This document shows positions 7,019-15,728 of a stretch of DNA of 64,000 nucleotides, one piece after another. The notes below the pieces were generated by a model. That model saw only the letters and a program-made list of their open reading frames with translations, was not told the DNA's origin and did not search any database. Each line of letters opens with the position of its first letter. Within the stretch, counting starts at the first letter, position 1. Position numbers and translations under genes: made by a program. Source of the DNA: JAYRSJ01 sp041920215 (GTDB lineage: Bacteria; Pseudomonadota; Gammaproteobacteria; Burkholderiales; Burkholderiaceae_C); the NCBI GenBank assembly GCA_041920215.1, contig JAYRSJ010000015.1, forward strand, positions 1 through 64,000. The letters are read 5' to 3'.

Positions 7019-8797
7019 ATGGGCAAGGGATCGCTAGACCTGGTACTGGATCGGCAATGGCGCACGATCCTGGTGATCGACGTCGTGGAATCGGTGCGCC
7101 TGGTGCAGCTCAGCACCGCACGTTTTCCCGAACGCTGGATGGGTCTGGTGCGCGAAGCCCGCGATCGCTGCCTGCCACGTCATCGCGGTCAGATGGTCAA
7201 GCATATGGGCGACGGCATGATGCTGCTCTTCGACGACGAGCTCGATGCCGTGCGCGCCGCGCTGGACCTGCACGAACTGGCCACCCGCGCCAACGGCGAC
7301 GAGCCGCCCGAGCACCACATCCTGCTGCGCGCCGCCATATCCAGCGGCGAGATCCAGGTGTCTGACCTGGACATCTTCGGCCCGGAAGTCAATCAAGCCG
7401 TCTTGCTGGCACGCCTGGCCCCGCCCGGGCAGACGGCGGTACCGGCCAGCGTGCGCGATCGCCTGGTCCACGGGCTGGACGTCAGCGTGGAGGACCTGGG
7501 GGACTGCTATCTGCGCGATACCGTCGAGCCGGTCCGGACCTTCCTGCTGACCCAGCCGGTCGGCGCCGGCGCCTCAGCCCGCCCGCTGGCCCGGCAGGCC
7601 GAGCTGCGCGCCAGCATCGCCGTCGTGCCCTTCGACACCTTCGATCTCAGCGGCGTCCAGGCCTATCTGGGCGACACCATCGCCGACGAGATCATCGACG
7701 CGCTGTCGCGCAACCCGGCCCTGCGGCTGATCTCCAGGCTGTCGACCTCGGCCTTCCGCGGCCGGGCCAACGCACTGGACGGCATACGCAGCCACCTACG
7801 GGCGGACCATTTGCTGTCGGGCCGCGTGCATCTGGACGGCGATCGCATGCGCATTGCGCTGCAACTGGTGGAGACCAAGGACGCGACCGTGATCTGGGCA
7901 CACAGCTACACAGGTAGCGCCGCGTCCGTCTTTGCAGGCACGGATGGCATGTTCGCCCGCATCGCACAGGACCTCAGCGTCGCGCTGGCCACGCGCGCGA
8001 TCGAGCGTACGCGCAGTGCCCCAATGGCCACGCTCGAGAACTACTGCCTGCTGATGGCAGCCGTGCAACTGCTGCACGGCGTCAGCCGGCAGGACTTCGA
8101 ACGCGCCCGGCAGATGCTCGAGCACCTGATCGAGCGCGACCGGCACCACCCGTCCCCCCATGCCTGGATGGCCAAATGGCATGTGCTGCGGGTGCAGCAG
8201 GGCTGGGGTGATCGGGTGCGCGACTCGAGCCAGGCCTTGGAGCACACCCAACGGGCCCTGGACATGGACCCGAACTCCTCGCTGACCCTGGCGATCGACG
8301 GCTTTGTGCACTGCAATCTGCTCAAGGACCTCGACACTGCCGCGCAGCGCTACGAGCGCGCGATAACCGCCAATCCCAGCGAGCCGCTGGCCTGGCTGTT
8401 CCAGGGCACCTTGTTGGCGTTCAAGGGCGAGGGCAGCGCTGCCTTGCACTCGACCGAGCGCGCGCTCGAGCTGTCACCGCTGGATCCGATGCGTTACTTC
8501 TTCGAGTCGCTGTCCGCGACGGCCGCGCTATCAGCACAGCAGTGGACACTGGCGATAGCGCGTGCCCAGCATTCGCTGCGGCTCAACAACAGCCACACGT
8601 CAACCTTAAGAGTGTTGACGATCGCCCATGTGCAGCTCGGCAGAATCGCCGAGGCACGCCAGTGGGCCGGCCGGCTGCTGGAACGCGAGCGCCACTTCAC
8701 GATCGCCGAGTACCGCGCCCGCTCGCCCAGCATGGGCTATCCGACCGGCGAAGTCTGGGCCCAAAGCCTGGCGATGGCGGGCGTGCCGCAGGCTTGA
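7019..8797 (+). CDS. Cyclase-homology protein with TolB-N-like and TPR regions
   Basis: This protein has 592 residues. Residues 14-150 form a class III nucleotidyl cyclase domain with metal ligands Asp21 and Asp65 (in H-M-G-D-G-M) and adenine-type specificity residues Lys61 and Asp118. In V-N-Q-A-V-L the Asn125 is kept, but the transition-state Arg expected four residues later is Leu129, so activity is doubtful. Residues about 196-310 match the TolB N-terminal-like domain common in such proteins. Residues about 340-590 form TPR-like helical repeats. No membrane segment is seen. The start at 7019 is preferred over one at 6950. It heads a three-gene same-strand cassette, 20 bases before the next gene. 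Confidence 0.82.
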   Translation: MGKGSLDLVLDRQWRTILVIDVVESVRLVQLSTARFPERWMGLVREARDRCLPRHRGQMVKHMGDGMMLLFDDELDAVRAALDLHELATRANGDEPPEHHILLRAAISSGEIQVSDLDIFGPEVNQAVLLARLAPPGQTAVPASVRDRLVHGLDVSVEDLGDCYLRDTVEPVRTFLLTQPVGAGASARPLARQAELRASIAVVPFDTFDLSGVQAYLGDTIADEIIDALSRNPALRLISRLSTSAFRGRANALDGIRSHLRADHLLSGRVHLDGDRMRIALQLVETKDATVIWAHSYTGSAASVFAGTDGMFARIAQDLSVALATRAIERTRSAPMATLENYCLLMAAVQLLHGVSRQDFERARQMLEHLIERDRHHPSPHAWMAKWHVLRVQQGWGDRVRDSSQALEHTQRALDMDPNSSLTLAIDGFVHCNLLKDLDTAAQRYERAITANPSEPLAWLFQGTLLAFKGEGSAALHSTERALELSPLDPMRYFFESLSATAALSAQQWTLAIARAQHSLRLNNSHTSTLRVLTIAHVQLGRIAEARQWAGRLLERERHFTIAEYRARSPSMGYPTGEVWAQSLAMAGVPQA

Positions 8798-8817
8798 GCG
8801 CAACAGGGAGCAAGCAC

Positions 8818-9972
8818 ATGATCTACCGAGCCAGACGATATGCGCTGGAGGCCGCCTTTGGCGGCGCGCGCGGCTTTGGGGGCGCTGGTGGCGCCGGGGG
8901 CGCGCTATGGCTGGGTGGGGCCGGTGGCGCCGGCGGAGCGGGTGGAGCGGGTGGAGCGGGTGGAGCGGGTGGAGCGGGTGGAGCGGGTGGAGCGGCCGGC
9001 ACGGACAGCGGACTGGACGTGGGCGGCGCCATCACCTGCCGCGATGGGCTGGTAGGTGCGTTCGACGAAGACGCCATCCTGAGCCCGGTGCTGCAGCCGC
9101 TCGACGCGATTGCGCCGTTCGAGCGCTGGGAACCCTGGGTGCGCAACTGCCTGGTCGACAGCGCGCTGCTGGAAGGCTTGAGCTATGCCAGGGTGGGAGC
9201 GCATGGACTCTGTCTGTGCGCTGACGATGCCCGCCTGGTCACCATCGAACGCCCAGACCTCAGCAAGGCCGGCGCGATGAACCGGCAGGTCGAGCTGGTG
9301 ATCGAGTATGCGGCGCTGCGCGAGGAACGCGCCACCGAGCTGCTGTCCCAGGTACCGCAGCTGGCCACCTACTGGGCCGCAGTGATGGGGCTGCATCCGC
9401 AGCGTACACCGCGCACGCTGGAACTGCTGGCAGCCGCGGTGCGGCTGGCCATCACGGTCGAGATGCGTTTCAAGCATGCCTTTGCCTTCCCCCGCCCGGT
9501 GCAGTTCTCGCATCAGGTGCAGCCGATGATCCTGACGCCCCAGCACAGCGCCTACCCGAGCGGGCACTCGACCGAGGCGCATACCGTAGCCTATACGCTG
9601 ATCTATCTGCTCGGACTGCAGCCCGACAGCGAGCGCGCCAGAACCCTGCTCAGGCTAGCCGGTCGCATCGCGATCAATCGCACGGTGGCAGGTGTTCATT
9701 TCCCCATCGATAGCCATGCAGGACGGGTACTGGGTTGGACCTTGGCCGGCTTTCTACTCAGCCGCTGCCGCGGCCTGGCCCCGCCGCCGCCGATCAGCTT
9801 CACGCCCGGACCGCTGCTGGCCGAGGACTTTCTGAGCCTTCCGACCGATGCCGTCTACGCGGCAGCGCTGGCTATGGCCCTGAAGCAGAAACCCTCCCTG
9901 CGCCCGCCCAGGGCGGTGGACGGCGATCTTCCCAGCTGGCTGTGGCAGCAAGCCGCTCAGGAATGGATATAG
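8818..9972 (+). CDS. Vanadium-dependent haloperoxidase-fold protein with Gly-rich N-terminus
   Basis: This 384-residue protein belongs to the PAP2/vanadium haloperoxidase superfamily. All vanadate-pocket residues of the haloperoxidases are present with correct spacing: K-x6-R-P (Lys219, Arg226), P-S-G-H (Ser248, Gly249, His250) and R-x5-H-x3-D (Arg288, His294, Asp298). Position -7 from His250 is His243, as in algal bromoperoxidase, where chloroperoxidase has Phe. Residues 14-60 are almost only Gly and Ala, from a DNA repeat. No signal peptide is evident. It could oxidise halides with peroxide or be a phosphatase; sequence alone cannot decide. It sits between the cyclase-like and subtilisin genes. 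Confidence 0.85.
   Translation: MIYRARRYALEAAFGGARGFGGAGGAGGALWLGGAGGAGGAGGAGGAGGAGGAGGAGGAAGTDSGLDVGGAITCRDGLVGAFDEDAILSPVLQPLDAIAPFERWEPWVRNCLVDSALLEGLSYARVGAHGLCLCADDARLVTIERPDLSKAGAMNRQVELVIEYAALREERATELLSQVPQLATYWAAVMGLHPQRTPRTLELLAAAVRLAITVEMRFKHAFAFPRPVQFSHQVQPMILTPQHSAYPSGHSTEAHTVAYTLIYLLGLQPDSERARTLLRLAGRIAINRTVAGVHFPIDSHAGRVLGWTLAGFLLSRCRGLAPPPPISFTPGPLLAEDFLSLPTDAVYAAALAMALKQKPSLRPPRAVDGDLPSWLWQQAAQEWI
8932..8994 (+). repeat. 9-bp tandem repeat encoding Gly-Gly-Ala
   Basis: Six perfect copies of GGTGGAGCG (8941-8994) follow one variant copy (GGCGGAGCG, 8932-8940). The unit length keeps the frame, so copy-number change by slippage would lengthen or shorten the Gly-rich arm of the haloperoxidase-like protein without breaking it. 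Confidence 0.95.
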
Positions 9973-9976
9973 CAAC

Positions 9977-12046
9977 ATGGCGCTGATTGCGGATACACAG
10001 CCACGGCAGCACGCGCGGCGCGATAAGGATCTGGAGCCGCGCTGCGATGCTTTCACCAGCTGGGCGCTGGCAAGTGGCTTCCGCGATGCGCTGCCTCCCG
10101 GAGTCGCAACGATCGGAGACCGTCCGGTGTGGTTGATGCTGGAGCTGAGGCAGACCGACAGCGTCTCGGTCGGGTGGCTTTATCACAAGGCCGCGAGCCT
10201 GCCGGCCAGGCAGCTGCGGCTGGCGGGGCAGTATGCCCAGCCGCTGCAGGGACTCGCGTCACTGCGCTTCTGCACCGCGCTGGCCAGCCCGGCCTTCATC
10301 ACCTATCTGCGCGACGGACTGGCGCCGGACGGATTGAGTGGCCCGGTGCGGCAGGCATGGGCCGCGATCCGGCTTGCCATCGAGCGCTACGAGATCGGGC
10401 TGGTGGCCGACGCCTGGCCGACACAAGCCGTGGAGCCGGCCCGCCTTGGCCACAGCCTGCTGCAGATGCCGCCCGCCATCATCGGCGTGATCGACGACGG
10501 CCTGCCGGTCGCCCATGAACGTTTCAGCTGGCAGGACACTCAGGGCCAGCGGCACACCCGCTTCCTAGCGCTGTGGGACCAATCCTGCCGCAGGGCCTGC
10601 GACCCGCACTGGGGCTTGGGACGCAGCCTGGATATGGGCACCATGAACCAGGCGATGGCGGCCGCCGCGAACCAGGGACGCCCGGATGAAGAGGCCGTCT
10701 ACCAGCACCTGGGCCTGGCCCATCTGCTGCGGCACCGGATCACCCATGGCGCCCATGTCTGCGATCTGGCCTGCGGTGCGACGCCGCCGGCGGCGCTGGC
10801 AGCGGCGCCCGCCATCGTCGGCGTGCAACTCAGACCGCTGGAGTCCACGCTATGCATCTCACCGGCTGCCCATCTCTACGATGCGATGCGCTATGTGCTG
10901 GCACAGGCGGATGCCGCGAGCGGCGGACGCCGTTGTCCGGTGATCATCAACGCCAGCCTCGGGAATATCGCCGGCCCCAAGGATGGCAGCTCGATGTTCG
11001 AATCGGCCGTCGACGCGCTGATTCAGATGCGCAGCGCCGCCAGCGGACCGGGCTCGCTGGAGGTAGTGCTGCCGGAGGGCAATAGCTATCTGTCGCGCTG
11101 CCATGCCTGGAGCGAGCTGGCCGCTGGCAAGGCCTTCAGCATCGACTGGCTGCTGCGCCCGGACGACGGCACGTCCAGCTATCTGGAGCTCTGGTTCAGG
11201 CCCAAGAACTACCGCACACCCAGCCGCAAGCCACGGCGGCTGGACATCACGCTGATCGTGACGCCGCCCGGCGGCCCCCCCACCCCCTTGCGAGCGGCCG
11301 GACCGGTCGGCGGTGGCGCTGCGGCCCGTGAGATCAGCTTCCGCGACAGCCAGGGAGCGGTGATCGCCCTGCTGGGGCTGCACCCGCATCCTGCGAACGG
11401 GAAGTTCTGGATGGGGCTGCTGACGGTGGCGCCCACCGCCGCCTATGGCCCCTGGCAGCGCTGCGCACCGGCCGGCAGCTGGCGTATCGAGGTGCGGGCG
11501 AATGCCGGCAGCACTGCGTTCTACTGCAATATCTATTCGCAGCGCGACGAGAAGTCATTTGGCTATCGCAGCTACGGTCGGCAGGCCATCCTGCACGACG
11601 GGCAGGACATCGACTATGACGGCAGCGGCCGCACGGTGATGTTTGATGGCGACAGCTTCCGGCGCCGCGCCGGCACGATCAACGGACTGGCCAATGGCGA
11701 AGCCACCCGTGTGGTGGGCGGCCTGCTGAGGCAGAGCAATGGCAAACTGGTTCCGGCGCCTTACTCAGCGGTGCGCATCCCGGGTATCACACAACGGCCC
11801 ACACCGCTGATGGCTCTCTGCGAAGACTCGCCTGTGCTGCATGGCCTGCATGCAGCCGGCACGCGCAGCGGCACCGCGGTAACACTCAGCGGCACCAGCA
11901 TGGCCGCACCGCAGCTGGCAAGAGCCTTGGCCGAGAAACGGCTGAGCGGTCCGGCGCGGGCCATAGATTTCAACGGTCAATGGCGCAGCGTCGTCCTGCC
12001 CGCGCAGGATCTGGATCGCCGCTCGCGGCGGCGTACTTGGCGCTGA
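9977..12046 (+). CDS. S8 family (subtilisin-like) serine peptidase without signal peptide
   Basis: This protein has 689 residues. The catalytic triad is complete: Asp173 in V-I-D-D-G, His257 in T-H-G-A-H-V, and Ser641 in S-G-T-S-M-A-A-P, with oxyanion Asn369 in P-E-G-N. About 270 residues separate Asn369 from Ser641, far more than in simple subtilisins, so an inserted beta-rich domain is likely. The first 165 residues are an uncharacterised N-terminal region. No export signal is visible, so it is predicted to act inside the cell. The start lies 4 bases after the previous stop and has only a weak ribosome site, suggesting translational coupling. Substrate and trigger are unknown. Confidence 0.88.
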   Translation: MALIADTQPRQHARRDKDLEPRCDAFTSWALASGFRDALPPGVATIGDRPVWLMLELRQTDSVSVGWLYHKAASLPARQLRLAGQYAQPLQGLASLRFCTALASPAFITYLRDGLAPDGLSGPVRQAWAAIRLAIERYEIGLVADAWPTQAVEPARLGHSLLQMPPAIIGVIDDGLPVAHERFSWQDTQGQRHTRFLALWDQSCRRACDPHWGLGRSLDMGTMNQAMAAAANQGRPDEEAVYQHLGLAHLLRHRITHGAHVCDLACGATPPAALAAAPAIVGVQLRPLESTLCISPAAHLYDAMRYVLAQADAASGGRRCPVIINASLGNIAGPKDGSSMFESAVDALIQMRSAASGPGSLEVVLPEGNSYLSRCHAWSELAAGKAFSIDWLLRPDDGTSSYLELWFRPKNYRTPSRKPRRLDITLIVTPPGGPPTPLRAAGPVGGGAAAREISFRDSQGAVIALLGLHPHPANGKFWMGLLTVAPTAAYGPWQRCAPAGSWRIEVRANAGSTAFYCNIYSQRDEKSFGYRSYGRQAILHDGQDIDYDGSGRTVMFDGDSFRRRAGTINGLANGEATRVVGGLLRQSNGKLVPAPYSAVRIPGITQRPTPLMALCEDSPVLHGLHAAGTRSGTAVTLSGTSMAAPQLARALAEKRLSGPARAIDFNGQWRSVVLPAQDLDRRSRRRTWR

Positions 12047-12096
12047 GGGCGTGGGCCGGCAGGCTATGCTGCCGACGTAAGGAGAGCAGCACAGCC

Positions 12097-12537
12097 ATGC
12101 GCATCGGCGAACTCAGCAAAGCCACCGGCGTCGACATCGAGACCATCCGCTTCTATGAGAAGAGCGGGCTGCTGGCGGGGCCGGCGCGCAGCGCCAATGG
12201 CTATCGCGACTACGGCCGCCAGCATCTGGAGCGCCTGGCCTTTGTGCGGCATTGCCGCGCACTGGACATGCCGCTGGCCGAGGTGGCCAGCCTGCTGCGC
12301 GGGCTGGACAGCCAGGACCCGGCCCAGCTGGCCGAGGTCGACGCGCTGGTGGCCGGCCAGCTGGCCCGGGTCAGGGCCAGGCTGGCCAGCATGCAGGCGC
12401 TGGAGAAGCAGCTGCTGGCCCTGCAGGCGCGTTGCGATGCCCGGCACGAGCAGCATGCCTGTGGCGTGCTGGAAGAGCTGCTGGCCGCGGCCCAGGGCGA
12501 AGCCTGCGCCTGCCATGACGCGGCCGCAGCCCGCTAG
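12097..12537 (+). CDS. MerR family regulator, CadR/PbrR type
   Basis: This 146-residue regulator has an N-terminal winged helix (M-R-I-G-E-L-S-K-A-T-G-V, then T-I-R-F-Y-E-K-S-G-L-L) and a long dimer helix. Three cysteines are in positions like those of Cd(II)/Pb(II) sensors: one in F-V-R-H-C, one in A-R-C-D and one in H-A-C-G. The C-terminus adds C-A-C-H, like the metal-binding tails of CadR. The start at 12097 follows an AAGGAGAG ribosome site. No metal efflux pump lies next to it, so its target promoter is outside the window or missing. It is probably not part of the preceding cassette. Confidence 0.82.
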   Translation: MRIGELSKATGVDIETIRFYEKSGLLAGPARSANGYRDYGRQHLERLAFVRHCRALDMPLAEVASLLRGLDSQDPAQLAEVDALVAGQLARVRARLASMQALEKQLLALQARCDARHEQHACGVLEELLAAAQGEACACHDAAAAR

Positions 12538-12561
12538 CGGGCACGCCGCGTCGGCTTGTCG

Positions 12562-13884
12562 CTAGTTCAGCTGAAAGACGCGCACGACCTCGGCCAGGCG
12601 TGCGGCCTGCTGTTTCAGGCTTTCGGCGGCCGCCGCGCTTTGCTCCACCAGGGCGGCGTTCTGCTGGGTGCTGCGGTCCAGCTCGGAGACTGCGCCGCTG
12701 ACCCGGTCTATGCCTTCGGTCTGCTCCTGCGCCGAGGCGCCGATCTCGCTGATCAGGTCGGACACATTCTTCACCTGGCTGACGATGTCGTCCATCGTGG
12801 CACCGGCGTCGCTGACCAGCTGAGTGCCAGCCTCCACCTTCACCACGCTGGCACCGATCAGCGACTTGATCTCCTTGGCCGCATCGGCGCTGCGCTGCGC
12901 CAGGCTGCGCACCTCGGACGCCACCACCGCGAAGCCACGCCCCTGCTCGCCGGCTCGCGCCGCCTCGACGGCGGCATTGAGCGCCAGGATATTGGTCTGG
13001 AAGGCGATGCCGTCGATGACGCCGATGATGTCAGCGATCTTCTTCGAGCTGGCGCTGATGTCGTCCATGGTCGACACCACCTGCCCCACCACCTGACCGC
13101 CCTTGGCGGCCGCGGCGCTGGCGGATGCGGCCAGCTGGGTGGCCTGGCGTGCGGTGTCAGCATTGCTCTTGACCGCGGAGTTCATCTCGCTCATCGAGGA
13201 AGCCGTCTGCTGCAGGCTGGAGGCCTGCTGCTCGGTGCGAGTGGACAGATCGGCGTTGCCGGTAGCGATCTCGGCCGAGCCGGTGGCAATCGAATCGGAA
13301 GCCTGCCGCACCTGGGCCACGATGCCGGCCAGGCCCTCTCGCATCGCGCTCAGGGAGGCCAGCACACTGTCTGCCGGCGCCTGGGCCGCACCGGGCACCG
13401 GGCTGAGGTCGCCCTGAGCCACGCGCCGGGCCGCATCGCCAAGGGCCTGGGGTTCGGCCCCCAGCTGTCGCACGATGCTGCGCGACAGTGCCCAGGCCAG
13501 CGCCGCACCGCACAGCAGCGCCAGCGCCAGAGCGCTCAGCATCACCGTCAGGAAGCCATCCGCCTGGTTCAGGGCAATCTTGTTCTCGGCCTGGATGCGG
13601 CGCTCTTCATAGTCGATCAGCTGGTTGATTGCGGCCAGCCACTGCACATACTGGGGCTTGGCCTGCGACCACAGCAGAGCCTGCGCGCCGGCGGCATCGC
13701 CAGCGTCCATCATCTTCACGACGGACTGGGTGGTGGCCACGGCCTGGGCCTCGATGGCCTTGACGGCGCCGTACAGGGGGGCCAGTTCCGCCTTGTCGGC
13801 CGACTTGGCCAGCAGGGCTTCCAGCGGACCGGCGGAGTCGGCATAGAACCTGGCCAGCGCCTCGATCGCGGCCGGCTTTCGCGC
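12562..13884 (-). pseudogene. Methyl-accepting chemotaxis protein, 5'-truncated
   Basis: The C-terminal part is a normal chemoreceptor: one membrane span (V-M-L-S-A-L-A-L-A-L-L), a HAMP-like region and a signalling domain with the conserved hairpin tip (G-I-A-F-Q-T-N-I-L-A-L-N-A-A-V-E-A-A-R). The first membrane span and most of the periplasmic ligand domain are absent. The frame stays open to about 13884 with receptor-like sequence, then runs into the EAL gene without any start codon. The only usable start is a GTG at 13740 (392 residues). No C-terminal N-W-E-T-F methylation tether is present. It is most likely a remnant from a deletion, though a short product is possible. Confidence 0.65.
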
Positions 13885-13907
13885 GGGAGGCCGCGCCCAA
13901 GCTGGCG

Positions 13908-14732
13908 TCAGCGCGGCGTCAAGGCGAGCGAGGCGGGCGATGCCGCGACCAGCGCGCGGAAGGCCGGCTTGGCAAAAAGATAGCCCTGCATCAGGTGAAT
14001 GCCGGCATCGAGCAGGAAATCGCGCTCGCCGCTCGTCTCTATGCCTTCGGCGATGACCTGGATGTTCAGCTCTTCACACAGGCGGACCAGGCTGCGCACG
14101 ATGGCCTGGCGCGCGGGGCGGCGGTCTACGCCGCGGATCAGGGCCATGTCGATCTTGATCAGGTCGGGCTGGAAATCGGCCAGCAGGGACATGCCGGCAA
14201 AGCCGGCGCCGAAGTCGTCGATGGCGGTCTTGAAGCCACAGCGCTTGTACTCCTGCAGGATCTCCATCAGCCAGGGACCATCCTCCACCTGCTCGCCCTC
14301 GGTGACCTCGAAGATGATGCGCTCCAGCGGAAAGCCGTAGGCCCGGGCGGCGGTCAAGGTGGTCTGTATGCAGCGCTCCGGCTTGTAGATCGCATTGGGC
14401 AGGAAGTTGATCGAGAGCCGCTCCTGCATGCCCAGCTCGCTGGCACCCTTGATGGCCTTGACACGGCAGGCCTGATCGAAGCGGTAGCGGTTCTGCTCGG
14501 TGACCTGGGAGAGCACCGTCATCGCACCCTCACCCTGCGGCCCGCGCACCAGCGCCTCATGCGCAAACACCTGGGCGCTGCGCACATCGACGATGGGCTG
14601 GTAGGCGAAATCGAACTGGAAGCCGACGCGCTCGGCCTTGCCACAGTCTTCGCAGTCACGCGGCGTGCCCTGCAGAGGAACGAAACCGACCGGAAACGCG
14701 GCGTTGGCGCCGGGTGTCTTGCTGAGATTCAT
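13908..14732 (-). CDS. EAL domain cyclic-di-GMP phosphodiesterase
   Basis: This 274-residue protein is almost entirely an EAL domain. Metal and catalytic motifs are present: E-A-L-V-R-G, N-F-L-P-N-A, F-E-V-T-E, I-D-D-F-G-A-G, L-I-K-I-D, A-E-G-I-E and Q-G-Y. It should therefore hydrolyse c-di-GMP, lowering it and favouring motility. The N-terminal 40 residues hold C-E-D-C-G, a possible metal or redox site, instead of a known sensor domain. No membrane segment is seen. It lies directly upstream of the truncated chemoreceptor on the same strand; its stop marks the deletion boundary. Confidence 0.9.
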   Translation of the reverse strand: MNLSKTPGANAAFPVGFVPLQGTPRDCEDCGKAERVGFQFDFAYQPIVDVRSAQVFAHEALVRGPQGEGAMTVLSQVTEQNRYRFDQACRVKAIKGASELGMQERLSINFLPNAIYKPERCIQTTLTAARAYGFPLERIIFEVTEGEQVEDGPWLMEILQEYKRCGFKTAIDDFGAGFAGMSLLADFQPDLIKIDMALIRGVDRRPARQAIVRSLVRLCEELNIQVIAEGIETSGERDFLLDAGIHLMQGYLFAKPAFRALVAASPASLALTPR

Positions 14733-14771
14733 GGTGCCTGCTCCCCTGGCCGGATCGACAGCCGCTTTTTG

Positions 14772-15572
14772 CTATAGCGTGAAGTCGTAGTCAATCGTCA
14801 GCGGCGCATGGTCGCTGAACTTCTGATCCTTGTAGATCGCGGCCCGCCGGGCCAGGGCCGCGAGCGTCGGCGTCGCAAAGTGGTAGTCCAGCCGCCAACC
14901 CACGTTCTTCGCATAGGCCTGGCCGCGGTTGCTCCACCATGTGTAGCACTCGTCCGTCGTATCAGGGTGGAGCTGGCGGTAGACATCCACCAGACCGCCC
15001 TGCGTCTTGCCGCTGCCGAACAGCTGGTCCAGCCAGGCACGCTCCTCGGGCAGAAAGCCGCTGTTCTTGAGGTTGCCCTTCCAGTTCTTCAGATCGGCTT
15101 CCTTGTGGGCGATGTTCACATCGGCCACAAGAATGAACTCGCGCTGGGCCTTCAGGGCCATCAGGTGCGGAAACATCGCATCCAGAAAGCGGTACTTGGC
15201 CGCCTGGCGCTCGGGACCGCTGGAGCCGCTGGGAAAGTAGCAGCTGATCAGACTCAGCTTGCGCCCAGGCTTGTCGAAGCGCTTCTCGATCCAGCGGCCC
15301 TCGTCGTCGAACTCGGGCACACCGAAGCCGAGGATCAGATCGCTGGGCTCCTCCCGGGTGTAGAGGCCCACCCCCGAGTAGCCCTTCTTCTGCGCGTAAT
15401 GGAAATGGCCCTTGAGCGCTCCACTGCTGCAGAAGGTGCCCTCCACCACATCGCCCTGCGCCTTGACCTCCTGCACCCCCAGCACGTCGGCTTGCTGGGC
15501 GGGCAGCCAGTCGAAAAAGCCCTTGTTCGCGGCGGAGCGGATGCCGTTGAGATTGGCAGTGATGAGGCGCAT
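14772..15572 (-). CDS. xthA: Exodeoxyribonuclease III
   Basis: This 266-residue enzyme of the ExoIII/APE1 family cuts DNA at abasic sites and trims 3' ends in base excision repair. It shows the N-terminal L-I-T-A-N-L-N-G-I-R-S-A strand, the metal-binding Glu in G-V-Q-E-V-K, the V-A-D-V-N-I-A-H-K-E block, and the C-terminal S-D-H-A-P-L-T-I-D with catalytic His. The start at 15572 gives the standard N-terminus; 13 residues upstream in frame are not conserved in style. The family length is about 255-270. Confidence 0.92.
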   Translation of the reverse strand: MRLITANLNGIRSAANKGFFDWLPAQQADVLGVQEVKAQGDVVEGTFCSSGALKGHFHYAQKKGYSGVGLYTREEPSDLILGFGVPEFDDEGRWIEKRFDKPGRKLSLISCYFPSGSSGPERQAAKYRFLDAMFPHLMALKAQREFILVADVNIAHKEADLKNWKGNLKNSGFLPEERAWLDQLFGSGKTQGGLVDVYRQLHPDTTDECYTWWSNRGQAYAKNVGWRLDYHFATPTLAALARRAAIYKDQKFSDHAPLTIDYDFTL

Positions 15573-15728
15573 GGGTGGGCGGGACGAAAGGTCGGTGTGA
15601 GGAGGTGCCAAGCGTATCGCATGCCGACAGCGGCGCCCGTCTGCAGTGTTTTGGCAACAAAACCGTCATAAACACCGGCTCGCGATGACTTCGGGGCACG
15701 CGACTTGCTAGATTTCATGCCGTCCGGT

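Noticed and set aside
8932..8994. CRISPR-like repeats
   Set aside because: The units are contiguous 9-mers with no spacers and lie inside a coding frame.
8823..9146. Pro-rich collagen-like minus-strand frame over the 9-bp repeat
   Set aside because: It is an artefact of the Gly-Gly-Ala repeat read on the other strand; the plus-strand gene has clear catalytic motifs.
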